Position numbers and translations under genes: made by a program. From contig NZ_CP050308.1 of NCBI RefSeq assembly GCF_014189535.1, forward strand, positions 620,001-684,000: 64,000 bases of DNA, written 5' to 3'. The notes under the pieces are model-generated. The model saw only the letters and a list, made by a program, of their open reading frames with translations, ran no database searches and was not told the origin of the DNA. The stretch is from Rhizobium lusitanum. GTDB taxonomy: Bacteria; Pseudomonadota; Alphaproteobacteria; Rhizobiales; Rhizobiaceae. This document shows positions 26,932 to 37,151 of this stretch, in pieces. Numbering within the stretch: position 1 is the stretch's first letter; every line of letters starts with the position of its first letter.

Positions 26932-27948
26932 TCAGTGCTTGTTGGTAACGCCAGCGCTCTCGAAGGTCGCCATGCCGGAATGGCAGGCGGCAGCGGCCTT
27001 GACGATACCGGCGGCCAGCGCCGCGCCCGTACCCTCGCCGAGCCGCATGCCAAGCGCCAGAAGTGGTGTCTTGCCGAGCTTGTCGATGGCTTTCAGGTGT
27101 CCCGGCTCCGCTGAGACGTGGCCGATCAGGCAGTGATCGAGAGCGGACGGATTGGCGGCCTTGAGGATCGAGGCTGCTGCGGTCGCCACATAGCCGTCGA
27201 TGATAACAGGAATGCGCTCCATGCGGGCGGCGAGAATGGCGCCGGCCATGGCGGCAATCTCGCGGCCACCGAGGCGACGCAGCACTTCCAGCGGATCGGA
27301 GAGATGCTCGCGATGCAGCGCCACAGCCTTTTCGACAGCGGCAATCTTGCGCTTCAGCATTTCGCCTTCCGAACCGGTTCCGGGGCCAACCCATTCCGCT
27401 GCCGTACCACCGTAGAGCGCGTAGTTGATGGCGGCGGCGATCGTGGTGTTGCCGATGCCCATTTCGCCGATGCAGAGCAGGTCCGTGCCACCAGCGATCG
27501 CTTCCATGCCAAAGGCCATGGTCGCGGCGCAATCGCGCTCGGAAAGTGCCGGCTCCTCGGTGATATCCCCGGTCGGGTAGTCGAGCGCCAGATCGAATAC
27601 CTTCAGGCCGAGATCATAGGTGACACAGATCTGGTTGATCGCCGCGCCGCCGGCGGCGAAATTCTCCACCATCTGCTGCGTTACCGAAGGCGGAAACGGC
27701 GTGATGCCCTGTTTGGTGACGCCGTGATTGCCGGCAAAGATCGCGACAAGCGGGCGGGTGACGGCGGGTGGACGGCCGGTCCAGGCCGCGAGCCAGAAGG
27801 CAATCTCCTCCAGGCGACCGAGGGCGCCTGGCGGCTTTGTGAGCTGCGCGTCGCGCTCGCGCGCCGCAACCAGCGCTCGGGGATCCGGGCCAGGAAGGTC
27901 GCGCAGCAGCGTGCGGAAATCGTCGAATGGCAGGCCGGTAACGCTCAT
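26932..27948 (-). CDS. cobT: Nicotinate-nucleotide--dimethylbenzimidazole phosphoribosyltransferase
   Basis: A 338-residue cytosolic enzyme that makes alpha-ribazole phosphate for the lower ligand of cobalamin. Diagnostic stretches are KPPGALGRLEEIA, AGNHGVTKQGITPFPPSVT, GEMGIGNTT and GMRLGEGTGAAL, where Glu305 corresponds to the catalytic base in the Salmonella enzyme. In Pseudomonas denitrificans naming this gene is cobU. It is divergent from cobS, which uses its product after dephosphorylation, so the two late steps are genetically linked. No cobalamin riboswitch is evident in the 124-bp gap. Confidence 0.96.
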   Translation of the reverse strand: MSVTGLPFDDFRTLLRDLPGPDPRALVAARERDAQLTKPPGALGRLEEIAFWLAAWTGRPPAVTRPLVAIFAGNHGVTKQGITPFPPSVTQQMVENFAAGGAAINQICVTYDLGLKVFDLALDYPTGDITEEPALSERDCAATMAFGMEAIAGGTDLLCIGEMGIGNTTIAAAINYALYGGTAAEWVGPGTGSEGEMLKRKIAAVEKAVALHREHLSDPLEVLRRLGGREIAAMAGAILAARMERIPVIIDGYVATAAASILKAANPSALDHCLIGHVSAEPGHLKAIDKLGKTPLLALGMRLGEGTGAALAAGIVKAAAACHSGMATFESAGVTNKH

Positions 27949-28072
27949 GAATGCCGTTCCTTGTCTTTTGGTCTCAAATCAGGTTTTTTGCGTGCGACTC
28001 TATTAGTCTTCGGCACGGGCGCGAACAACTGCAAAAAGCGCCCGACGCTGTCGCGGAAGTAACGGGGAGAGA

Positions 28073-28855
28073 ATGAATATTCGGGAATATACCGACGACA
28101 TCGCCCGCGCCACGGCCTTCTTGAGCCGCATTCCCGTGCCCGCGTCCTTCTTCGAGGGCGATGACGGCAAGCTTACCCGCGTCTCGCGTGCCTTTCCCCT
28201 CGCCGGCCTGCTGATCGCCCTGCCCGCCGCAATCACCTTCGGCGTGCTGCTGGCCTTCGACGCCGATCCGCTGATGGCAGCACTCCTGGCGCTCGCCGTC
28301 CACACGGTAACGACCGGCGCGCTGCATGAAGACGGCCTTAGCGATACAGCCGACGGCCTGGGTGGCGGCAAGGATAGCGACCGGGCGCTTGCCATCATGA
28401 AGGATAGTCGCATCGGCACCTATGGCGCGGTGGCGCTGATCCTTTCCTTCGGTCTGCGCGCCGCCGCACTTGCCGCTATCGGTCGCGGCCTCGCTCCCCT
28501 TGACGCGGCGCTCACCATCCCGGCCGCCGCCGTCTTGAGCCGTGGCGCCATGGTCTGGCACTGGTATGCGCTGCCGGCGGCCAAGCCGGACGGGGTCGCC
28601 GCCTCGGCGGGCAAACCGGACTACGGCCCCATGCAGATCGCCTTGATCACCGCGCTGGTGCTCGCGGCGTTTCTGCTCTGGCCGAGCCTCAGGCTTCCAG
28701 CATTTGTCATCTGCCTTCTTGTCACCGCCTTAGCGGCATTTCTCTTCACCCGGCGTGTACGTCAACGGCTTTCCGGTCACACCGGAGACACCATCGGTGC
28801 TGCACAGCAAATTTGCGAGATCGCCGCTTTCTGTACTCTTGCCATGTGCGTCTGA
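28073..28855 (+). CDS. cobS: Adenosylcobinamide-GDP ribazoletransferase (cobalamin synthase)
   Basis: A 260-residue inner-membrane enzyme joining adenosylcobinamide-GDP and alpha-ribazole to finish the cobalamin nucleotide loop (named cobV in the Pseudomonas denitrificans scheme). It begins with [18 protein letters not shown] and has the metal-binding [17 protein letters not shown] followed by [11 protein letters not shown], which are diagnostic. Several hydrophobic helices follow. GGGGAGAGA precedes the ATG. It is divergent from cobT and followed 19 bp later by a DUF1289 gene. Confidence 0.95.
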   Translation: MNIREYTDDIARATAFLSRIPVPASFFEGDDGKLTRVSRAFPLAGLLIALPAAITFGVLLAFDADPLMAALLALAVHTVTTGALHEDGLSDTADGLGGGKDSDRALAIMKDSRIGTYGAVALILSFGLRAAALAAIGRGLAPLDAALTIPAAAVLSRGAMVWHWYALPAAKPDGVAASAGKPDYGPMQIALITALVLAAFLLWPSLRLPAFVICLLVTALAAFLFTRRVRQRLSGHTGDTIGAAQQICEIAAFCTLAMCV

Positions 28856-28874
28856 AGCATCGATATATGACCTT

Positions 28875-29096
28875 ATGCTAACACCCTGCATCCTTGTCTG
28901 CTCCATCGATATCAACACCGGCTATTGCTTCGGCTGCGGACGAACGCGCGAAGAAATCGGCGGATGGATGACCTATAGCGACGACGAACGCCGGGACATT
29001 ATGCAAGTTCTGCCGGAGCGCCTGGCAACCGTCGAGCGCAAGCCGCGCCGCGAAACCCGCCGCAACCGGCTGGCGCGGGAGCGTAGCGCTGTATGA
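28875..29096 (+). CDS. DUF1289-family small cysteine protein
   Basis: A 73-residue protein with the DUF1289 pattern TPCILVCSIDINTGYCFGCGRTREEIGGW, giving four cysteines in two pairs that could bind a metal or iron-sulfur centre. The C-terminal half is very basic (ERKPRRETRRNRLARER). The function is unknown, although the domain is widespread in proteobacteria. The start is ATG 28875, 19 bp after cobS; the stop overlaps the start of the next gene (ATGA), so the three genes are probably co-transcribed. Confidence 0.88.
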   Translation: MLTPCILVCSIDINTGYCFGCGRTREEIGGWMTYSDDERRDIMQVLPERLATVERKPRRETRRNRLARERSAV

Positions 29097-29794
29097 ATCG
29101 TCTGAACATCGCCCTCGCTATTATCGGCATCGGTCTCGCACTGCTGCTCTTCAACAATAATAGCGGCATGACGTTCGGCATGCCCAATGACGATTTTGCC
29201 CGTATCGTCTATCTAATGCCCCTTACGCTGATGATGGCCGCCGGCATCTGGGCGAGCCGCCAAACCGTCAGCCAGTCGCTGCGCAATCTGCTGATCTGGC
29301 TGGTGATTATCATGGCGCTGGCGACGGCCTATGTTTACCGGCGCGACGCCCAGGAAGTCGGCAGCCGGCTGTTCGCCGGGCTGGTGCCCGGACATGCCGT
29401 GGTCGTCACCACCAGCGAGGGCGGCCAGGAGGTCATTCTTCACAAGCTCTCGAATGGCCATTTTCAGGCACAAGTGATGATCAACGGCCAGCCGATCGAC
29501 ATGCTCGTCGACACCGGCGCCAGTTCCATCGCGCTATCGCGAGAGGACGCCGAGCGCGTCGGCATCATCCCGGAAAACCTCACCTATTCCTTGACCATGA
29601 TCACCGCGAACGGCCGGGCAAGAGCCGCCCCCGTCGAGCTAGGCTCCGTCGCCATCGGCCCGATCGTACGTCGCGACGTCCGGGCGACCGTCGCCGAGGA
29701 AGGCAAGCTCGACCAGAGCCTGCTCGGCATGAGTTTCCTCGAAACGCTGGGATCGATGCAGATGCAGACCGACGAACTGCGGCTGCGGGATTGA
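29093..29794 (+). CDS. TIGR02281-type retropepsin-like aspartic protease
   Basis: A 233-residue membrane-anchored protein. Three hydrophobic segments lie in the first 85 residues, and the C-terminal part is a single-lobe pepsin-like domain with the catalytic MLVDTGASSIALS (Asp140) and a later LLGMSFLETLG. Single-lobe enzymes of this kind act as homodimers, like retroviral proteases. The domain is predicted to be periplasmic. Its physiological substrate is not known. The ATG overlaps the DUF1289 stop codon, an arrangement that suggests coupled expression. Confidence 0.9.
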   Translation: MNRLNIALAIIGIGLALLLFNNNSGMTFGMPNDDFARIVYLMPLTLMMAAGIWASRQTVSQSLRNLLIWLVIIMALATAYVYRRDAQEVGSRLFAGLVPGHAVVVTTSEGGQEVILHKLSNGHFQAQVMINGQPIDMLVDTGASSIALSREDAERVGIIPENLTYSLTMITANGRARAAPVELGSVAIGPIVRRDVRATVAEEGKLDQSLLGMSFLETLGSMQMQTDELRLRD

Positions 29795-29890
29795 GCGCAA
29801 TAGTTCGATGACGCCCGAAGCATCGCGAGCCGAATACACGCTAGGGATGACGGCATATATCCCAGTATTGATCCCGAAAGTTCAGCCGTC

Positions 29891-30796
29891 ATGCCACAGA
29901 CCAAAACCAACACCACGACGGAGCTTCTGCTCCTTTTGATGCTCGCGACCCTCTGGGGCGCCTCATACACGTTCATCCGGATCGGCGTAGCGACAATCCC
30001 TCCGATCACTCTCATTGCCGCGCGCACGCTTGTTGCCGGCGGCGTACTGTTTGCGATAATCCGCTGGCGAGGGCTGAGCCTTCCCAAGGAGCCGGAGATA
30101 TGGCGTCGTTTCCTCATTCAGGCCTGCCTCAACAGCGTCATACCCTTTACGTTGATCGCCTGGGCCGAACGCACGGTTGATGCCGGCCTGGCGACTATCC
30201 TGAACTCCACCACGCCGATCTTCACCTTCCTGCTGGCTGCCATATTGCTGCGTAACGAGCGCGTCACCGCACGCAAGCTGTTTGGTATTGCAGTGGGATT
30301 GGCGGGCATCTGCTTCATTATCGGCTTCGACGCCTTAAACGGCTTCGGCCATCAATTGCCGGCGCAGCTCGCCGTCGTGGCGGCGTCGATCTGCTACGCA
30401 GGTGCTGCCCTGTTCGGCCGCAATTTCAAAGGCCTCGATCCGATGATGCCCGCCGTCGGTTCCCTGCTCTGCGGCGCCGTCATTCTCATCCCGGTCAGCC
30501 TTGTCGTGGATCGGCCATGGACGCTCGCACCCTCCACGGCATCGATCCTGGCGCTCCTGGCGCTCTCCATACTGTCGACCGCACTCGCCTTTTCGATCTA
30601 TTTCCGGCTGATCCAGACCCTCGGCTCGATCGGCACCACCGCGCAGGCCTATTTGCGTGTCCCGATCGGTGTCGCCATTGGCGTCGTCTTCCTCGGGGAA
30701 CCCTTGACCCAGACGGCCGGCATCGGTCTCGTCTGCGTCATCATCGGCGTGATGGCCATGACGATGGCGCCCCGGAGAAAGACCGTCAGAGGGTGA
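29891..30796 (+). CDS. DMT-superfamily (EamA) transporter
   Basis: A 301-residue membrane protein with ten predicted helices in two EamA repeats. The N-terminal repeat begins ATLWGASYTFIRIGVATIPP and contains LIAWAERTVDAGLATILNST; the second contains AYLRVPIGVAIGVVFLGEPLT. It probably exports an amino acid or other metabolite. It is distinct from the DMT gene at 7928, sharing only family-level similarity. It converges on the GNAT gene with a 14-bp gap and lies 96 bp after the protease gene. Confidence 0.9.
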   Translation: MPQTKTNTTTELLLLLMLATLWGASYTFIRIGVATIPPITLIAARTLVAGGVLFAIIRWRGLSLPKEPEIWRRFLIQACLNSVIPFTLIAWAERTVDAGLATILNSTTPIFTFLLAAILLRNERVTARKLFGIAVGLAGICFIIGFDALNGFGHQLPAQLAVVAASICYAGAALFGRNFKGLDPMMPAVGSLLCGAVILIPVSLVVDRPWTLAPSTASILALLALSILSTALAFSIYFRLIQTLGSIGTTAQAYLRVPIGVAIGVVFLGEPLTQTAGIGLVCVIIGVMAMTMAPRRKTVRG

Positions 30797-30810
30797 AAAC
30801 CGGCGCGATG

Positions 30811-31335
30811 CTAGATCAGCAGCGACAGGTCATCCCAGACGAGGACGATGTTTTCGGATCGCCAGACCGGGCCGGGATCGGTGTAATGCCCGGCCATTCG
30901 CCCACCCAGAAACTGATAGAATGCAATCGCCGGATCGTTGCCGACGACGACGCCGAGCGCGGCGCCGGGATAATTCAAGGTAGCTAAATGTAGCGCCAGT
31001 TCGCGCATGAGGCGGCGACCGATACCCTGACGCTTGATGGCGGGATCGACGTAGAGCGATCGTATCTCTCCCCGCCCCTCGAAAATAGCCAGTGACGGCG
31101 CACCGGCCGCGCCAATACCGACCAAACACCCATTCTGTTCAGCGAGAAGCACCAGTTGATCGCGACCTGGCTCGGACAAGGTGGCCGTCCATCTCGCTCG
31201 CCGGAAAGCTTCATCCATGATGCGAAAGGCTTCGGGCGTGGCCAGCTCCCGATAGGTTTCCCGCCAGACTGCGAGGTGCAGGCGGGCTATCGCTGCGGCA
31301 TCCTCGGGAAGAGCCGGCCGAATTGTAATTTCCAT
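30811..31335 (-). CDS. GNAT-family N-acetyltransferase
   Basis: A 174-residue acetyl-CoA-dependent transferase. The first strand and helix (IRPALPEDAAAIARLHLAVW) and the acetyl-CoA loop with LYVDPAIKRQGIGRRLMREL are typical, followed by LGVVVGNDPAIAFYQFLGGRM. It most likely acetylates an amine of a small molecule or a protein N terminus; the substrate is unknown. It begins one base after the end of the folC-type gene (TGA, G, ATG order on the minus strand), so it is almost certainly co-translated with it. Confidence 0.9.
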   Translation of the reverse strand: MEITIRPALPEDAAAIARLHLAVWRETYRELATPEAFRIMDEAFRRARWTATLSEPGRDQLVLLAEQNGCLVGIGAAGAPSLAIFEGRGEIRSLYVDPAIKRQGIGRRLMRELALHLATLNYPGAALGVVVGNDPAIAFYQFLGGRMAGHYTDPGPVWRSENIVLVWDDLSLLI

Positions 31336-31336
31336 C

Positions 31337-32668
31337 TCAATCGGCCCCTTTCAGCACGACGCCTCGCAGCGCGCCCACCAGATAGAGCGACCCGGTCACG
31401 AGGATCCAGCCGCCATCTTCCGATACCTTCACCGCAGCACGGTCCAGCGCCTTGCGCGGATCAGGCTCGGCTTCGCAGGCCATTCCCATGGATGTTGCCA
31501 GCGTTGCCAATTCATCGGTCGGATGAGAGCGGCCGGACCCGGACGCTTCCGTAAAGACGGCATAAGCGACATATCGGGACAGGACCGTCAGGAAGCCCTC
31601 TGCATCCTTGTCGGACGCCAGCGCGACGATGGCCACGCATTGGCCGCTGATGTCGGAAGAGCGCCTGATATCACGCAGGACAGCCTCGATATTGAACGGA
31701 ACATGAGCGCCGTCCATCACCATCGGCACCACGCGCCGCGCGGTAGTCGACACGGAGGGAAGCGTGAAAGCAAACTGCTCCATCCGCCCAGGCAGACGCG
31801 CACTCTCCCTGACAGTCTGATCGAGCAGCCATGCACCGATTGGCGCGCCTGTTTCAGCGCCCCCGCGCGCGCATTCGCCCTGTTGTCCCAAATGATCGAG
31901 AACCAGACCGACCAGCGCAGCATTCTTGTCCGCGATCGTCACATCCTCGGCAACGTCCGTGCGCAATACGCGACAACCGAGTTCATCGGCACGCTGCTGC
32001 AAGACACGACCGGCAGCGTCCGTGGCGGGGAGCGTAGTGGCAAGCGTCGCGCCGGGTTTCAAGATACCGACCTTCTCGCTCGCGATCGCTTCGCGCGTTG
32101 TCCCAAGAATTTCCGTATGCTCGAGTTCGATATTGGTAAGAATGGCAACTTCACCGAAGACCACATTGCTGGAGTCCAGGCGGCCACCTAGCCCAACCTC
32201 AACCACGGCCCAGTCCAAACCGGCATCCCTGAAGACAACAAAACCGGCGGCTGTTATCACATCGAACCAGGTGGCGTCCTCGCCCGGCGTTGCCTCGCGC
32301 TTTGCGGCTTCGTAGCTGTCCAGCACCTTTTCCAGCGCTTCCGCCAAACGGTCGTCACCGACCTCCTCGCCCAACACACTGATGCGCTCGTTCACATGGT
32401 CGACATGCGGCGAGGCATAACGGCCGACCCGCCATCCCGCCCGCAGTAAGGCGGCGGCGACCAGCGCGCAAACGGACCCCTTGCCCTTGGTGCCGGCGAC
32501 ATGGATGGCGCGGAAACTCTGGTGGGGATTGCCCAGCCGCTGCATGAGATCGAGCATCGGCTCAAGGCCAACCCGCATCTCCCCGCGCGGCTTGCGCTCC
32601 CAATTGGTCAACCGGTCGAGGCGCGAGAGAACATCGGGCAGTAAATGCTGCTGGGGGACTAAGGGCAT
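31337..32668 (-). CDS. folC: FolC-type folylpolyglutamate/dihydrofolate synthase
   Basis: A 443-residue ATP-dependent ligase of the Mur ligase superfamily. The P-loop is HVAGTKGKGSVCALV (residues 57-70), followed by RYASPHVDHVNERISV, VEVGLGGRLDSSNVV and IELEHTEILG, which match FolC/FPGS. The enzyme adds glutamate to dihydropteroate and folates. The P-loop Lys variant GTKGKGS differs from the GTNGKGS I would expect in the rhizobial FolC linked to accD, and no accD or trp genes are near, so this may be a second paralog with a different acceptor. The downstream GNAT gene is coupled to it. Confidence 0.82.
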   Translation of the reverse strand: MPLVPQQHLLPDVLSRLDRLTNWERKPRGEMRVGLEPMLDLMQRLGNPHQSFRAIHVAGTKGKGSVCALVAAALLRAGWRVGRYASPHVDHVNERISVLGEEVGDDRLAEALEKVLDSYEAAKREATPGEDATWFDVITAAGFVVFRDAGLDWAVVEVGLGGRLDSSNVVFGEVAILTNIELEHTEILGTTREAIASEKVGILKPGATLATTLPATDAAGRVLQQRADELGCRVLRTDVAEDVTIADKNAALVGLVLDHLGQQGECARGGAETGAPIGAWLLDQTVRESARLPGRMEQFAFTLPSVSTTARRVVPMVMDGAHVPFNIEAVLRDIRRSSDISGQCVAIVALASDKDAEGFLTVLSRYVAYAVFTEASGSGRSHPTDELATLATSMGMACEAEPDPRKALDRAAVKVSEDGGWILVTGSLYLVGALRGVVLKGAD

Positions 32669-32843
32669 GGAACACCTGCAAAAAGGATCGACTTGAATGC
32701 CCGGGCATGCTGCATGGCCGTCATCTCGCCCCCGCTTCCCGATGACCTACCACCCTGCTCCGCCTGCGACATGGGCGCGAAGTTTATGAGCCGCGAGAAC
32801 CGCGATTGCAACCGTGATGTTTGCGGAAAAAACGCTCTGCCGA

Positions 32844-33601
32844 TCAGCTCCTCAACCGATACCCCGTCTTGAAAATCCACCAAAGGGTCGCAAGGCAGAT
32901 GACGAGAAATAGCGTGATCATGGCAAGGCTCAACACCGGGTTGACGTCGGCAATGCCATAAAAGCTCCAGCGAAAGCCGCTGACGAGATAGAGTACAGGA
33001 TTGAGATGACTGACCGCCTGCCAGAAGGGGGGCAGCATATTGATGGAATAGAAGCTGCCGCCAAGGAAGGTCAGCGGCGGCACGACCAGCATGGGAATGA
33101 GGTTGAGCTGCTCGAAATTCCCGGCCCAGATGCCGATCATGAAGCCGAGCAGGCTGAAGGTTACCGCCGTCAGCACGAAAAACAGGATCATCATGAACGG
33201 ATGTTCGATGGTGATATCGACGAAGAAGTTGGCCGTCAGCAGAATGATCAGCCCTATCAGCATTCCCTTGGTCGCAGCCGCGCCGACATAGCCAAGCACG
33301 ATTTCCGTCATGGCAACGGGTGCGGACAGAACCTCGTAGATCGTGCCTGAAAATTTCGGGAAGTAGATGCCGAAGGAACCGTTGCTGATGCACTGGCCGA
33401 GCAGCGTCAGCATGATCAGTCCCGGCGTGATGAAAGCCCCATAGGAGACGCCTTCCACCTGTGGGATGCGCGAACCGATCGCGGCGCCGAAGACGATGAA
33501 ATAAAGCGACGTCGAGATGACCGGCGAGACGACGCTCTGCAACAGCGTGCGGCGCGTGCGCGCCATCTCGAAACCATAAATAGCCTTGATCGCCTCGAAG
33601 T

Positions 33602-33605
<4 letters not shown>
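32844..33605 (-). CDS. ABC-2 type transporter permease
   Basis: A 253-residue inner-membrane protein with six predicted helices. The N terminus ([21 protein letters not shown]) and the C-terminal motif [21 protein letters not shown] place it with the YadH/NodJ-like ABC-2 exporters. With the ATPase encoded just upstream it would export a lipid-linked, saccharide or drug-like compound. The start overlaps the ATPase stop codon by four bases. No nodulation genes are near, so NodJ itself is not implied. Confidence 0.9.
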
Positions 33606-34528
<923 letters not shown>

Positions 34529-34811
34529 GATGCAGGCAAAGTCCGGCTTTGTGATTATTTTCGCGGCGTTTGCTCGCTATATAGCCGGGAACAGGCTTTT
34601 ACCATCCCGCATGACGGAACAGTGCGTTCGCCTAAACGAATAGGTTGTCATCAAACCGTGACTTTGGTCGGGCATATCTTTGGCTAGGTGAGCAACGGCT
34701 GTCGCAACCCCGCCCAATGCCTCTTGGCGACAGTGTCAGCGCCGATGATACTTGAAGACTGATTGCCCTCGTATCCATATTGCATGCATCATTGCGCGAT
34801 ATAGTTTTTTC

Positions 34812-34882
34812 TGGAGCCAGCAAAGATCCCCTGTCCTAGCTGAGCACCACTACAGCCGGCCCTCGTGCCGGCTTTTTTTTTT
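34812..34882 (+). ncRNA. Candidate small RNA ending in an orphan terminator
   Basis: A strong plus-strand terminator (34854-34882) lies in a 394-bp region where the flanking genes are both on the minus strand, so it has no gene to terminate. Upstream, TATAGT at 34800-34805 could be a -10 element, giving an RNA of about 70 bases. The region also lacks any convincing ORF. The boundaries are guesses from these two signals and no known family was recognised. Confidence 0.35.
34854..34882 (+). terminator. Strong rho-independent terminator without an assigned gene
   Basis: Seven-base GC-rich arms (AGCCGGC and GCCGGCT) around a 6-base loop are followed by a run of ten T on the plus strand. On the minus strand there is no T run, so it does not serve the neighbouring minus-strand genes. 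Confidence 0.85.
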
Positions 34883-34922
34883 GCCGGCTAAGTATCGATC
34901 AATCGCTAAAAAGGGCAGCGGA

Positions 34923-35177
34923 TTACCAGCTGCCGTTCACGCCGCAACCGGCCGGCGGAAGCGTCTTGTTCTCGAAGCGAGCCTTCAGCATCGCGCAGCC
35001 CTTTTCGCGGATCGGGCCTGGCATCATCGTGTTGAGACCGATGCCGACTTCATCGAACGGATCGTCGGCATAAGCGACATAGGCATACCAGCGGCCGCCG
35101 ATCACGAGAACGATCGCAACCAGGGCCGCGATCAGCGCCTTCCCAAAGCTTCCCTTCCTTCTCGGAACGTCTTCCAT
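34923..35177 (-). CDS. Small single-span membrane protein, unknown function
   Basis: An 84-residue protein with a basic N terminus (MEDVPRRKGSFGKA), one hydrophobic segment (residues 14-27, LIAALVAIVLVIGG) and a short exported tail with two cysteines (GCAMLKARFENKTLPPAGCG) that could form a disulfide. No known domain is recognised. It looks like a real gene because the composition is protein-like and the predicted topology is sensible, and it sits 84 bp from the extensin-like lipoprotein gene on the same strand. No function is proposed. Confidence 0.7.
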   Translation of the reverse strand: MEDVPRRKGSFGKALIAALVAIVLVIGGRWYAYVAYADDPFDEVGIGLNTMMPGPIREKGCAMLKARFENKTLPPAGCGVNGSW

Positions 35178-35261
35178 CGAATAATTCTCCTACTTTAGCG
35201 AGCCGTAGTTAACTGCGATTCCCCTTAGGGGTAAACCGCGTTTGTCCCGGCAAACCGGCTG

Positions 35262-36506
35262 TTACATGCTGCAGTAACGCCGCCCGCCCTTGCGATCCCT
35301 GAGATCGAAGTGGAAATGATTCCAGTGTTCGGCGTTGCTGCCCGGACCGAGCACGGTGTCGAAATAGCGGCAGCTATCGCTGCGCACCGCCTTCAGCAAC
35401 CGCCCCTCGCGGAAGGAGAACAGACCCTTCTTGCGCACATCGATCACATGCCCACTCTTCAGGATGAAGGTGCCGATATCGATGGCGTTGCCATGCGCAT
35501 GTTCCGACATCGGATTGTAGCGCTGCCGGCTATTGTTCATCCGTCGGCAGGAATAGCCTCCCATCGGCACGATCGTGCCAATGCCCGACCAGTAGCGCGT
35601 GCGCGCCGCCGGCGCCAATTCGTTTTTTACCCATTTGGCGAAGGCGAGCGTCACCTGGCAATTCAGGGTCACAGCCGGCCTGACGGCAATATTGCCAGAG
35701 AGGCCACTCAACGAAACCGGGTAAGGAACCTGGCAGGCTGCGCCGTTGGAGATCGCCGGCTTGTCGGTATAAGCGACACCCATGCGCTGCAATTCTTGTC
35801 GGCAGGCGATTTCCGAAGCTGGCATCATGCCTGGCAATGACTGCGGCGCCTCCATCTGCCGGTCGATCCGCGGCATTGGATTGTCGACGCGGGGCAACAT
35901 TGCCACCTGCGTGTCCGGCTGTTGCCGGCGGATCGGCGACTGGTTCAGTTCAGCCTGCGCGGCCGGGCGCTGAATGATAGATCGGTTGGTCTGCACCGGC
36001 GCGTCTGAGCCGATGCCATCGACAACCGGCTGTTCGGTCTGGCCTTCGGCAATGTTCTGCTCTTCTTCCTGCGCCAGCCCGACAACCGACCCGGATTGGG
36101 TCTCCTCGTCCGGTCCGACGCCGAGCTCGGCATCCATGTTGACGCCTTGGGACGGCATGTTCGACTGTCTTGTCAGACCTTGCTCGACATCCGTGGTGGT
36201 GACGGCCTCGTCACTGCCGCTTGTCGGCAGGCGCCCTTGCTTGGCCGCCGGCAATGACGCTGCATTTTGCGGATTGCCGGAGGCATCATAGGTGTTGGCA
36301 TAGTTGGTGGAAGCGGAGTTCACGGGCGCTTGGCCACCTTGATAGGTAAATTGCCGCGATGGCACACTACGGTGCGGCTTGATCGAGCCTACGCGGCTGC
36401 TGTCGATGCCCGACGGCGGCACGAGGCTATCGGCCGTACAGGCGACCAGCGCCGACGACAACAGCAATGGCAGCGCCGCCCGCCGCAGAAAGGATAAATA
36501 CGCCAT
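35262..36506 (-). CDS. Extensin-like lipoprotein (peptidoglycan peptidase fold)
   Basis: A 414-residue exported protein. The N terminus ends in a lipobox-like SSALVAC at about residues 17-23, so it is probably lipid-anchored. A Ser/Gln/Pro-rich linker runs to about 225. The C-terminal extensin-like domain (Pfam PF06904) has paired cysteines, EHAHGNAIDIGTF and HWNHFHFDL, the His-Asp-His pattern of zinc peptidases of the LAS/M15 type. It probably trims peptidoglycan cross-links or peptides in the periplasm. It is divergent from the thioesterase gene. Confidence 0.88.
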   Translation of the reverse strand: MAYLSFLRRAALPLLLSSALVACTADSLVPPSGIDSSRVGSIKPHRSVPSRQFTYQGGQAPVNSASTNYANTYDASGNPQNAASLPAAKQGRLPTSGSDEAVTTTDVEQGLTRQSNMPSQGVNMDAELGVGPDEETQSGSVVGLAQEEEQNIAEGQTEQPVVDGIGSDAPVQTNRSIIQRPAAQAELNQSPIRRQQPDTQVAMLPRVDNPMPRIDRQMEAPQSLPGMMPASEIACRQELQRMGVAYTDKPAISNGAACQVPYPVSLSGLSGNIAVRPAVTLNCQVTLAFAKWVKNELAPAARTRYWSGIGTIVPMGGYSCRRMNNSRQRYNPMSEHAHGNAIDIGTFILKSGHVIDVRKKGLFSFREGRLLKAVRSDSCRYFDTVLGPGSNAEHWNHFHFDLRDRKGGRRYCSM

Positions 36507-36757
36507 ACTTAGAATCCGCTCTCGCTGCCCCAGCCACGGTCGACAACACTTACGAAGATTAAATAAAAACGGTGAATGAATGCTTACCGTCCATGTGGCC
36601 GTCTATCGGGACGCCCGCAAAAAGCATGAGACCTATAGGGAAAGGTTACTTTCGAGCGCGATTGACTGGTGACGAAACATTGACGGAGCTTTCCCATTCC
36701 GGCGCGATTGCGTAGGTTGAATACCGGAATCAAGCCTTGATCGATAGGAGCGAGTGA

Positions 36758-37147
36758 ATGAACGACAGCCCCAAGCCGAGAGGCGAGTTGACCCTGCGCA
36801 CGCTGGCCATGCCCGCCGATGCCAATCCCGCCGGCGACATCTTCGGCGGCTGGGTCATGGCGCAGATGGACTTGGCGAGCGGCATCCGCGCCGCCGAGCG
36901 CGCGCGCGGCCGCGTCGTCACAGCCGCCGTCAAGGAGATGGCGTTCGAACTGCCGGTGAAGATCGGCGATACGCTGAGCGTCTATACCGAAATTGAACGC
37001 GTCGGTCGCACCTCGATCACGCTCGTCGTCGAAGCCTGGGCGCACCGTTCGCGCTATAACCAGATGGAGAAGGTCATCGCCGGGACGTTCATCATGGTCG
37101 CGCTCGACGAAAACGGCGCGCCGAAACCGGTTCCCGCGGAGAGCTGA
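36758..37147 (+). CDS. Acyl-CoA thioesterase (YciA-like hotdog)
   Basis: A 129-residue hotdog-fold enzyme. The signature MPADANPAGDIFGGWVMAQMDLASG carries the catalytic Asn and Asp region of the YciA/ACOT group, and the later KEMAFELPVKIGDTL and RVGRTSITLVVEAW complete the fold. It hydrolyses acyl-CoA thioesters, with broad chain-length range in relatives. AGGAG lies upstream of the ATG. The next gene begins four bases after its stop and is likely co-translated. Confidence 0.92.
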   Translation: MNDSPKPRGELTLRTLAMPADANPAGDIFGGWVMAQMDLASGIRAAERARGRVVTAAVKEMAFELPVKIGDTLSVYTEIERVGRTSITLVVEAWAHRSRYNQMEKVIAGTFIMVALDENGAPKPVPAES

Positions 37148-37151
37148 CAGG

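Noticed and set aside
27949..28072. Cobalamin riboswitch between cobT and cobS
   Set aside because: The gap is only 124 bp and no recognisable B12 box or long conserved structure is present.
34632..34823. A 63-codon open frame in the 34.5-34.9 kb gap
   Set aside because: Random-looking composition and no ribosome-binding site; the region is better explained as noncoding with a terminator.
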